Positions 1 through 6,546 of a stretch of 13,433 nucleotides of DNA are shown here, piece by piece (position 1 is the first letter of the stretch; each line of letters starts with the position of its first letter). The notes under the pieces are model-generated. The model had not been told where the DNA came from and did no database searches. It saw nothing but the letters and a program-made list of their open reading frames with translations. The position numbers were made by a program, and so were the translations under genes. Origin of the DNA: Chloroflexota bacterium (lineage in GTDB: Bacteria > Chloroflexota > Anaerolineae > Aggregatilineales > UBA2796); assembly GCA_003695215.1 (NCBI GenBank), contig RFIM01000270.1, positions 1-13,433 of the forward strand, given 5' to 3'.

Positions 1-1518
1 GATATCGGCGGCCTGGATGAACAGATCACGGCCATTCGCGATGCCATCGAGCTGCCGTATGTCTACCGCCACTTGTTCGATGAATTCCAGCTGAACCGAC
101 CCAAAGGCATTCTGCTTTACGGCCCGCCTGGCTGCGGCAAGACTTTGATCGCCAAAGCGGTTGCCAACTCGCTCACGCTCAGCATTCGCGAATACCTATC
201 GCGTTTGGCGCAGCTGATCGAGATTTACTTGAGCCTGCGCGCCAATCCACAAGATGCTCAGGCATTGGCGGCCTTCCGCCAACTGCGCGGCGCTGAAGCT
301 GTGCCGAATCTCTTCGAGATCGCTGAAGAATTGCGCTTGAACAACGTCGATCTGGACGATCCGAAGGCATCGCTGATGCGCATCAACGAAGTCCTGCGCC
401 GCAAAGATGGCATTCGCAGCTATTTCTTGAACGTCAAAGGGCCCGAGCTGCTCAATAAGTACGTTGGTGAGACGGAATCGCGCATTCGCAAGATTTTTGA
501 GGATGCCAAAGCGCGCGCAACTTTCTACACGCCTGTGGTCATCTTCTTCGATGAGATGGAAGCCTTGTTCCGCACGCGCGGCAGCGGACGCTCCTCGGAT
601 GTCGAGACGACCATTGTGCCGCAATTCTTGGCTGAGATGGACGGCGTGGAAGGCAGCGAGAACGTGATCATCATCGGCGCTAGCAACCGCTCCGACATGA
701 TCGATCCTGCCATCTTGCGGCCAGGTCGCCTTGACGTGAAGATCAAGATCAATCGCCCGACCCAAGAAGCGGCGCTGCAGATCATGGCGCTCTACCTGAC
801 GCCGAACTTGCCGCTCAGCGACGCTGACCTGCCACAAGCGCCCCAGTCCTATGGGCGCAATGTCACCTTCAAGGCGGCAACCGCGCGCCACTGCATCGAG
901 CTGTTTGGCGCAGCCCTGCCTGAAGAAAAGCGTGAGGCGCTGCTGAAAGCTGTGCCTGAGAAGCATGACATCCGCAAAGCGCTCGATCCGCACGAGCCGC
1001 AAGGCGCTGCGCTGCGCGCCTTAGCTCAAGCTGATCCTGAAGTGCAAGCGCTGCTGGCCGAGCTTGCGTACCGTGAGCAACTTGCTGAGGCCTTGATCGT
1101 AGAGACGCTTAAGATACTCTACAGCGCCACAAGCCGCTTAGAGACCTCAGTGCGCACACAAAACGGCGCGGACGAGCGTTTAGTATTTCCGCTGCGCGAT
1201 TTCGCTAGCGGCGCTGTGCTGATGAGCTTGGTCTCGCGGGCTAAGAAGACTGCGCTCAAGCGCCAGATCGCGCTCAGCAATAGCAGGGTCGGCATCACGC
1301 TATCCGATTTACGCGCGGCGCTGGCGGAGGAATTCCGCGAGAACGCAGAGCAGTTTGTGGCGCACTGGATGAATGAGAACATCGGCGTCGGTGCAGTGCG
1401 TCAGGGCGACGTGCGCGCTGTCAAGGTTTTCTTGGAAGCGCTGGAAGAAGACCCTTGGGGCATTGAGAAGCGCAAGCCTTATCGGGCGGCACAGCCGCAT
1501 TCGCAGCCTAGCACTTGA
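1..1518 (+). CDS. arc: ARC/Mpa-type AAA+ proteasomal ATPase (5' truncated by window)
   Basis: Ring-forming AAA unfoldase that recruits pupylated proteins and threads them into a protease. The frame is open from base 1 and reads DIGGLDEQI...IELPY before the AAA core, as in ARC/Mpa, so the coiled coil and OB domains lie upstream and the TTG at 73 is not the start. Walker A GPPGCGKT is at 121-144, the pore-loop region KGPELLNKYVGETE at about 436-477, Walker B FFDEME at about 544-561, and the arginine-finger segment DPAILRPGRLD at about 703-735. Two insertions stand out: about 80 residues between Walker A and the pore loop (175-417), and about 65 residues in the small-domain region (about 820-1080). 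The C-terminus ends SQPST, not the GQYL used by Mpa to dock on the 20S core. dop follows after 33 bases. Identity is very secure; docking to a 20S core is doubtful. Confidence 0.95.
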   Translation, partial: DIGGLDEQITAIRDAIELPYVYRHLFDEFQLNRPKGILLYGPPGCGKTLIAKAVANSLTLSIREYLSRLAQLIEIYLSLRANPQDAQALAAFRQLRGAEAVPNLFEIAEELRLNNVDLDDPKASLMRINEVLRRKDGIRSYFLNVKGPELLNKYVGETESRIRKIFEDAKARATFYTPVVIFFDEMEALFRTRGSGRSSDVETTIVPQFLAEMDGVEGSENVIIIGASNRSDMIDPAILRPGRLDVKIKINRPTQEAALQIMALYLTPNLPLSDADLPQAPQSYGRNVTFKAATARHCIELFGAALPEEKREALLKAVPEKHDIRKALDPHEPQGAALRALAQADPEVQALLAELAYREQLAEALIVETLKILYSATSRLETSVRTQNGADERLVFPLRDFASGAVLMSLVSRAKKTALKRQIALSNSRVGITLSDLRAALAEEFRENAEQFVAHWMNENIGVGAVRQGDVRAVKVFLEALEEDPWGIEKRKPYRAAQPHSQPST

Positions 1519-1536
1519 GCCTTTGGAGAGCCTTAG

Positions 1537-1544
1537 GGCGGAGG
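1537..1544 (+). promoter_or_regulatory. Shine-Dalgarno for dop, fixing a TTG start
   Basis: GGCGGAGG lies 7 bases before the TTG at 1552. The protein then begins MTTPKLVGIETEYGI, which matches the conserved N-terminus of Dop/PafA proteins, so TTG is the likely start codon. Confidence 0.75.
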
Positions 1545-1551
1545 ATATCGC

Positions 1552-3429
1552 TTGACTACGCCAAAATTGGTCGGGATTGAGACAGAGTACGGTATCTTCG
1601 TGCTGAATGCGGCGAATTCTAATCCGTTCGTCGCCTCGCGCTTAGTGCTTTCACAGTGCGAGGAAGCAGGCGCTTTGCTGCGCCGTCAGCAGCTCAAAGA
1701 AGCGCGCCTGAACCAAGCGCAGCGCGCTCAACAAACAGCCTATACAGCGCCTGAGACGCAAGACATCCGCTTGCTGGACTCAGATCAGCCGCTAGCACAG
1801 ATGGTAGCAGCCGAGCAGCCCGTCCGCGCAGAGACCTACATGGCGACCTATGGCTGGGACTACTCTAGCCTGATGCTGCCGAATGGCTCGCGCTTTTATA
1901 TCGATCACGCGCATCCGGAGTACTGCACGGCCGAGACGCGCTTGCCGCGCACGGCTGTGGCGGCCGATAAAGCAGGCGAGCTGATTGTCGAGCGCGCGCG
2001 CCAACGCGCCAACGAGCGCGGCTTGCTCGCTGCAGGCGAGCAGATCGCTATCTACAAGAATAACAGCGATCATAAAGGCAATAGCTACGGCTGCCACGAG
2101 AACTACTTGCTCTCGGCCTCGCTCTATGAAGACTTGATCATGCGGCGCTTCCATCGCACCTTGCGCGCCCTGATCCCGTTCTTGACTAGCCGCACGATCT
2201 TCTGTGGCGCGGGCAAGGTCGGCTCGGAGAATGAAAAGCCCGCAGATGGCTACCAGCTCTCGCAGCGCGCCGATTTCTTCGAGACTCTGGTCGGCTTGCA
2301 GACCACGCACAATCGTCCGTTGATCAACACGCGCGATGAGCCGCACGCCTTCCGCGATAACTATCGGCGTCTGCACGTCATCCTGGGCGATGCCAACATG
2401 GCCGAATATGCCACCTTCCTCAAGATCGGCACGACTCAGCTCATCCTTTCCATGCTTGAGGATAACGCGCTGGCGCTCAACTTCACCTTTGACGATCCGA
2501 TTGATGCCTATCAGGTCATCTCACGCGATCTGAGCTTCAGCCGTCCGTTACAGTTGGATAACGGCGGCGCAATCACGGCGCTCGAGATGCAGCGCCAATT
2601 CTACGTTACAGCGCGCGATTACCTTGAGGCCAAGGCCGATCAATTCAGCGACGATCTGTTGGCCGCTTATCGCGAGGTCTTGCAGCTTTGGGCAGATACA
2701 CTCGATAAGCTCGGGCGCGATTGGCGGCTGCTAAGCGCGCGCCTGGATTGGGCGATCAAGCGCAACTTGCTGGAACGCTACCTGAGCAGCCAACAGACCG
2801 ATTGGGCACAAGTGGCGCTGTGGGAATTACCGATTGAGCTCACGCTCGATCTGACGCCTGAGCTGGTAGGCAAGAGCCCTGAAGAAGTGCGAGCGGCCTT
2901 CAAGCGGATGCACGGCGTGCGCGGCAGCTACCTTGAGAGCTACATGGCGCGCCACAAGCTCAGCTACGCCGATTATTGGCGGCAACGCGAGATTTACTTC
3001 AGCTTGCGCCGCCTCGATCTGGAGTATCACGACATTCGGCGCAGCGCTGATCCGCGCCAGAACGGCATCTTTTACCGTTTGCAGGCAAGCGGCGCTGTAG
3101 AACGCCTGCTGACCGACGCCGAGATTGAGCGGTACGTCACGGCGCCGCCTGAGGATACGCGCGCTTACTTGCGCGGCACGCTCTTGGCGCGCTTCGGCGA
3201 GTACGTCTCGCATGCTGATTGGGCTGAGATAAGTCTCCGCGCGCCGTACATGCCTCAGGACTTGTACATCGGCATGCCTGATCCGCTGAGGGGCACGCGC
3301 GCCGAAGTCGAGGGACGCATAGGCGGCGTCGCCAACTTGCAAGAGCTGATCCGCGCCTTGCAGCCGATCACACAGCCGTACTATCGCAATTACAGCGCCT
3401 ACGATAGCTATAGTTATGGAGGTTACTGA
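1552..3429 (+). CDS. dop: Pup deamidase/depupylase Dop
   Basis: Dop converts the C-terminal Gln of Pup to Glu and can also remove Pup from substrates. It belongs to the carboxylate-amine ligase (glutamine synthetase-like) fold. Visible hallmarks: the nucleotide/metal motif GIETEYGI (residues 8-15, E10 and E12), the catalytic-Asp motif YIDHAHPEY (D118), KNNSDHKGNSYGCHENYL, FQLSQRAD-type segment and INTRDEPHA, YRRLHVILGDANMAEY, and the C-terminal PLRG segment. Dop rather than PafA is chosen because of the NPF...S segment after the first strand, the long loop before the catalytic Asp (about 42-105, the Dop-loop position, longer than I recall for actinobacteria), and the HAHPEY form. At 625 residues it is about 120 longer than Mycobacterium Dop. 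Extra sequence lies at about 424-480 and in a Tyr/Ser/Gly-rich tail ending YSYGGY. It lies between arc and pup, as in actinobacteria. Confidence 0.93.
   Translation: MTTPKLVGIETEYGIFVLNAANSNPFVASRLVLSQCEEAGALLRRQQLKEARLNQAQRAQQTAYTAPETQDIRLLDSDQPLAQMVAAEQPVRAETYMATYGWDYSSLMLPNGSRFYIDHAHPEYCTAETRLPRTAVAADKAGELIVERARQRANERGLLAAGEQIAIYKNNSDHKGNSYGCHENYLLSASLYEDLIMRRFHRTLRALIPFLTSRTIFCGAGKVGSENEKPADGYQLSQRADFFETLVGLQTTHNRPLINTRDEPHAFRDNYRRLHVILGDANMAEYATFLKIGTTQLILSMLEDNALALNFTFDDPIDAYQVISRDLSFSRPLQLDNGGAITALEMQRQFYVTARDYLEAKADQFSDDLLAAYREVLQLWADTLDKLGRDWRLLSARLDWAIKRNLLERYLSSQQTDWAQVALWELPIELTLDLTPELVGKSPEEVRAAFKRMHGVRGSYLESYMARHKLSYADYWRQREIYFSLRRLDLEYHDIRRSADPRQNGIFYRLQASGAVERLLTDAEIERYVTAPPEDTRAYLRGTLLARFGEYVSHADWAEISLRAPYMPQDLYIGMPDPLRGTRAEVEGRIGGVANLQELIRALQPITQPYYRNYSAYDSYSYGGY
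3418..3423 (+). promoter_or_regulatory. Shine-Dalgarno for pup, inside the dop coding end
   Basis: GGAGGT is a near-consensus ribosome binding site 8 bases before the pup ATG. It is made by the two glycine codons just before the last Tyr codon of dop, so the Dop C-terminal residues and Pup translation are encoded by the same bases. This indicates tight coupling and strong initiation of pup. Confidence 0.8.
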
Positions 3430-3431
3430 CG

Positions 3432-3674
3432 ATGAGCGATCAAGAACAGCTGACACACAGCCAGCAGAACCTGAGCAGTGAGGCGGGCGACTTAGCCCAA
3501 AGTTCGGCGCCGCCAAGCCAAGATGTGATTGACAACGTGCTGAGCGACTTCTTCGGCAGCGGCAATGAACTTCCTGTGGAGACCATTGGCGGCGAGTCGC
3601 AGCAGCGCCCGGAGCTACGCACAATCACCTCAGAGGAATTTGTGCGCCGCTTCCGCCAAGAGACAGGCCAGTGA
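3432..3674 (+). CDS. pup: Prokaryotic ubiquitin-like protein Pup
   Basis: Small, mostly disordered tag protein attached through its C-terminal glutamate to substrate lysines by PafA. It is 80 residues, a little longer than the roughly 64 of Mycobacterium Pup. The C-terminus EEFVRRFRQETGQ (68-80) parallels the mycobacterial EDFVRAYVQKGGQ; the final Gln means Dop must deamidate it first. The segment VIDNVLSDF (32-40) resembles the other half of the ARC-binding helix. About 28 residues (41-68) separate the two, whereas they are adjacent in Mycobacterium. The N-terminus is rich in Ser, Gln, Glu and Asp. There is no lysine and no cysteine, so the protein cannot itself be pupylated on a side chain. 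The gap to dop is 2 bases; pafA follows 54 bases later with no prcB/prcA between. Confidence 0.93.
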   Translation: MSDQEQLTHSQQNLSSEAGDLAQSSAPPSQDVIDNVLSDFFGSGNELPVETIGGESQQRPELRTITSEEFVRRFRQETGQ

Positions 3675-3683
3675 GCCATTGTG

Positions 3684-3700
3684 CGCAAGGGCGTCTTGTG
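3684..3700 (+). other. Small hairpin in the pup-pafA gap
   Basis: CGCAAG (3684-3689) can pair with CTTGTG (3695-3700), 6 pairs including one G-U, around a 5-base loop. There is no T run, so it is not a convincing terminator. It could mark an RNA-processing or attenuation point that lets pup be made in excess of pafA. Short stems like this also arise by chance. Confidence 0.2.
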
Positions 3701-3716
3701 ACTCTTGGCGCCTGAT

Positions 3717-3722
3717 GAAGGA
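3717..3722 (+). promoter_or_regulatory. Shine-Dalgarno for pafA, favouring the ATG at 3729
   Basis: GAAGGA sits 6 bases before the ATG at 3729. The longer frame from TTG 3705 would place this site inside the gene and add eight residues before the conserved MRERIFSLETEYGI start, so ATG 3729 is preferred. Confidence 0.75.
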
Positions 3723-3728
3723 CGACTC

Positions 3729-5171
3729 ATGCGCGAGCGAATCTTCAGCCTGGAGACTGAGTACGGCATCGCTTTCTTGGGCGAGCAGCGCTCGAGTGAG
3801 CCGACCAAAGAGACTCTCGTCGCTATCTTGCGTCGGGCGCTCACCAACGCCGTTGGGCTGAGCGATAGCGCCTTCCTGACCACAGGCGCGAAGTTCTATC
3901 ACGATGTTGGACACGCCGAATGGGCGCACGCCGAGTGTCGTAGCGCACGCGAGATCGCGCTCTACGATAAAGCGGCTGATGCGCTCATCGCCTCTGTGTT
4001 GCCGCACGCGAACCGCATCTTGCAATCCGAAGGCTTTCGTGGCCGCATGCTAGTCATCAAAAACAATGTGGACGCGCATGGCAACACGTATGGCTGTCAT
4101 GAGAATTACATGGCAGAGCGCGAGACGCCGTGGCTCGATCATGACGACTATCTGCGGCTCTCAGTGCGCTATCTGGTGCCGTTTTTGGTGACGCGGCTGA
4201 TCTTGTGCGCGCCAGGTCGAGTCGGCTTAGGGCGGCGCGGCGAGCAAGGCTTCGCTTTTCAGCTCGGTCAGCGCGCCGATTTCATCAACGCTGTAGTCTC
4301 GCGCGATACGCGCGATATGCGCGGCATTGTCCATGTAGGGCGCGAAAACGAGCCTTTCAGCGAAGGCAACTATCGGCGCTTGCACCTGATTCTAGGCGAT
4401 GCCTGCATGTCCGGCTATGGCACGTTCTTGAAGGTCGGCACGCTTGGCTTGCTGCTGCGCCTGCTAGAAGACCTTGAGATTGGCGACATACCCCACCTGC
4501 GCGAGCCGCTCCGCGCTATGCACACGGTCTCGCGCGATCCAAGCTGCACAGCCCTGCTGACGCTCTATGATGGGCGACAGATGACTGCCATCGACATTCA
4601 GCGCATTTACTTGGAGCAGGTCATGCGCTATGCGGAGCGCTATCCGACTTCGGATGAGGAACGCGAGCTGATCGCGCTTTGGGCAGAGACTCTTGACGCC
4701 TTGCAACACAATCCATTGCGCCTCTTCGGCAAGATCGATTGGATCACAAAAAAGAGCCTGCTGGATCGGCTGTTGGCGCAAAATGGCTTGGCATGGAATG
4801 CGGCGGCTTTGGAGAAACATCCAATTCGCTACCAACTGCAGGAAATAGATATCCAGTATCATAATGTTGATCCTAGCCAAAGCCTGTTCTACAAAATTTT
4901 GCGCAGCCAGCGCGGCCCTGAGGCTTTGGATACGTTCTGGGATGCCGCATCTGTGCAGCTGGCGCAGCGCATGCCGCCGCCTTACACACGCGCGCGCATC
5001 CGTGGCGAGGTGATCGCCTCAGCGCGGCGCACAGGCGGGCGGGTGGAGGTAAAAGGCTGGAGCGAGGTACGCATTGGCGGGCGGCGCATCGATCTGCGCA
5101 ATCCGTTCACTTTCTTCTCCGCTGAGGCGTATACGCTGCTGAAAGAGGGTCGGCTTGCAGAGTCAAGGTGA
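3729..5171 (+). CDS. pafA: Pup-protein ligase PafA
   Basis: Ligase that phosphorylates the C-terminal Glu of deamidated Pup with ATP and joins it to a substrate lysine. It is 480 residues, close to the usual length. It shares the Dop/PafA core: SLETEYGI (residues 7-14), the catalytic-Asp motif FYHDVGH (D59), KNNVDAHGNTYGCHENYM, YRRLHLILGDACMSGYGTFLKVGT, DIQYHNVD, and the PafA-type C-terminal domain beginning YTRARIRGEVIASAR and ending near NPF. The FYHDVGH form and short first loop place it with PafA rather than Dop. Deviations: the segment after the catalytic Asp reads HAEWAHAE where PafA usually has SHPEYATAE, and INTRDEPHA is replaced by a divergent GRENEPFSE. It may therefore recognise Pup or substrates differently. 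The HEAT gene begins 8 bases downstream, linking the Pup and Ubl modules in one transcript. Confidence 0.9.
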   Translation: MRERIFSLETEYGIAFLGEQRSSEPTKETLVAILRRALTNAVGLSDSAFLTTGAKFYHDVGHAEWAHAECRSAREIALYDKAADALIASVLPHANRILQSEGFRGRMLVIKNNVDAHGNTYGCHENYMAERETPWLDHDDYLRLSVRYLVPFLVTRLILCAPGRVGLGRRGEQGFAFQLGQRADFINAVVSRDTRDMRGIVHVGRENEPFSEGNYRRLHLILGDACMSGYGTFLKVGTLGLLLRLLEDLEIGDIPHLREPLRAMHTVSRDPSCTALLTLYDGRQMTAIDIQRIYLEQVMRYAERYPTSDEERELIALWAETLDALQHNPLRLFGKIDWITKKSLLDRLLAQNGLAWNAAALEKHPIRYQLQEIDIQYHNVDPSQSLFYKILRSQRGPEALDTFWDAASVQLAQRMPPPYTRARIRGEVIASARRTGGRVEVKGWSEVRIGGRRIDLRNPFTFFSAEAYTLLKEGRLAESR

Positions 5172-5179
5172 GGTGACTT

Positions 5180-5737
5180 ATGACGGCGCCATCAAGACCG
5201 CCTGATAACGAGGAGGAAGCCCTCGATCGGCTCATTAGAATGGGAATTCCACGAGAGCACATCGGCCATGCCAGGCTGTTCGCCAGTCTTTTCAGCGACC
5301 TATTCCGATCGCGCGATGAGCCGCCGCGCAGCTCTGGCAGCAGTTCGAACGTCAGGGATACGGAAGCGGCTGCAGAGATGCTGATGGCGCTTGTGCACAC
5401 CTTGGAACATCCTCAGCGGCATAGCCCTGACATCTTGTGCCATGCGCTGATAGGCATCGGCGAAGTGGGCAATGCCGCCGAGCATCTCGGGCTGATCGCG
5501 CCTTTTCTAGAGGCGCACTGGGAACAGAGCGTGCGGCTTGCGGCTGTGCGCGCCCTGAACAAGCTAGGCAGTGAGGCAGCCTTCGACGCGCTGATCGCAT
5601 CCCTGAACGATCCTGACATCGTCATCCGTTGGGAAGTTCAAGCGGCGCTGGACGCTTTGTTAGATGGTAACGACGTCGGTTCGGCTGTTGTGCCACAAGC
5701 TCAGCTGTCTGACGATGACGATGAAGATTTGCCTTAG
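5180..5737 (+). CDS. Small HEAT-repeat protein with acidic tail
   Basis: A 185-residue soluble protein of unknown function. Residues 61-165 form helical HEAT-like repeats: one around ILCHALIGIGEVGNAAEHLGL (85-105), one around QSVRLAAVRALNKLGSEAAFDAL (116-138), and a following NDPDIVIRWEVQAALDALLD (143-162). The N-terminal part (10-45) is a predicted helical segment, followed by a Ser-rich linker; the tail is acidic (SDDDDEDLP). The ATG has a Shine-Dalgarno AGGTGAGG (5166-5173) overlapping the pafA stop. HEAT repeats bind proteins, so a scaffold or substrate-adaptor role between the Pup and Ubl modules is a reasonable inference. No catalytic residues or membrane segments are visible. Confidence 0.8.
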   Translation: MTAPSRPPDNEEEALDRLIRMGIPREHIGHARLFASLFSDLFRSRDEPPRSSGSSSNVRDTEAAAEMLMALVHTLEHPQRHSPDILCHALIGIGEVGNAAEHLGLIAPFLEAHWEQSVRLAAVRALNKLGSEAAFDALIASLNDPDIVIRWEVQAALDALLDGNDVGSAVVPQAQLSDDDDEDLP

Positions 5738-5748
5738 AAGGTTCTGTG

Positions 5749-6546
5749 ATGTCTGTATTAACTTTTCAGAAGGCTGACGGCAGCCTGAGCCAATACACCT
5801 TCTTGGATGCGCAGCCGATTGCGCTACACGCTCATGAAGGCGGGCTCAGCCTTGGTAGCGTCGAAGGCGTGCCACAGGCTGTGATCACGCGCTCGAAGGT
5901 CTATCAAGTGCCGCTTGTAGTCAGCTTGAGCGGCGACACACGTGTGCGCGTCAATGGACGGCGTGTGGTCGGTTTGCGCGTTTTGCGGCACGGCAGCCGC
6001 TTGCAAGTTGGCAACTTCGAGATGACCTTCTGGGAGATGATCCTTCAGGAAGTCGAAGTCGGCTCGCCACTGCGCAATCGGCGCTGCCCAATCTGCCGTT
6101 TAGCCTACCAAGTTGGCGATGAGGTGATCATCTGCCCGCGTTGCGGCTTGCCGCATCACAAGGAATGCTGGCTTGAGCATGAGTTCTGCTCAAACACGGG
6201 CTGTTTGTATCCGATTCGGGAGACTTTCAAGCGGCTTTTGGCGGCACACGGCCTTGTGCTGGAGCAGCTGGCTGCCAATAGTCCGCTCGTCGGGCAACAG
6301 GTGCGCTGTCGGGCAGGCAGGCCGGGCGTGGATGCGCAGCCTTTCCAAGCGGGCCAGCACGTGGTCTACTGCCCGAACAAGGACTGCAAAGCGGCCTTCC
6401 ATTTAGAGTGCTGGGTGAGCCTTGGCAATTGCCCTGCCTGTGGCAAGTATGACGTGAGCAAGTTTCTGCGCTCAATTTTCATCCCGAATACGCCGCCTTA
6501 TCTAGGTGAAGAGCGCGCTGAGACACCTGAGGCCGCGGTCTCATGA
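5749..6546 (+). CDS. FHA-like domain plus RING-type zinc domain protein, candidate E3
   Basis: A 265-residue protein. Residues about 20-97 are beta-rich with VNGRRV...LRHGSRLQVGNFEMTF (68-94), resembling a divergent FHA/SMAD fold. Residues 113-152 hold a RING-like set of eight ligands: C113, C116, C129, C132, H137, C140, C147, C152, with the HKECW signature of bacterial RING fingers. A second treble-clef-like unit follows: C187, C208, C213, H218, C221, C228, C231, containing HLECW and CPAC. Its first pair has only one cysteine, so it may bind a single zinc. Bacterial RING proteins encoded beside E1, E2, JAB and YukD-like genes were proposed as E3 ligases (Burroughs, Iyer and Aravind), and this gene sits directly before the E1 with an ATGA overlap. 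The ATG at 5749 is preferred over GTG 5746 because AGAAGG (5736-5741) is 7 bases away. E3 activity is inferred. Confidence 0.82.
   Translation: MSVLTFQKADGSLSQYTFLDAQPIALHAHEGGLSLGSVEGVPQAVITRSKVYQVPLVVSLSGDTRVRVNGRRVVGLRVLRHGSRLQVGNFEMTFWEMILQEVEVGSPLRNRRCPICRLAYQVGDEVIICPRCGLPHHKECWLEHEFCSNTGCLYPIRETFKRLLAAHGLVLEQLAANSPLVGQQVRCRAGRPGVDAQPFQAGQHVVYCPNKDCKAAFHLECWVSLGNCPACGKYDVSKFLRSIFIPNTPPYLGEERAETPEAAVS

Noticed and set aside
73..75. TTG at 73 as the start of the ATPase gene
   Set aside because: The frame is open and reads ARC-like sequence (DIGGLDEQI...) from base 1, so the gene begins upstream of the window.
196..1002. Antisense 268-codon open frame opposite the ATPase gene
   Set aside because: No family resemblance; explained by codon bias opposite a clear ARC coding region. 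The same applies to antisense frames at 1792-2376, 2827-3624, 7658-8326 and 9888-10781.
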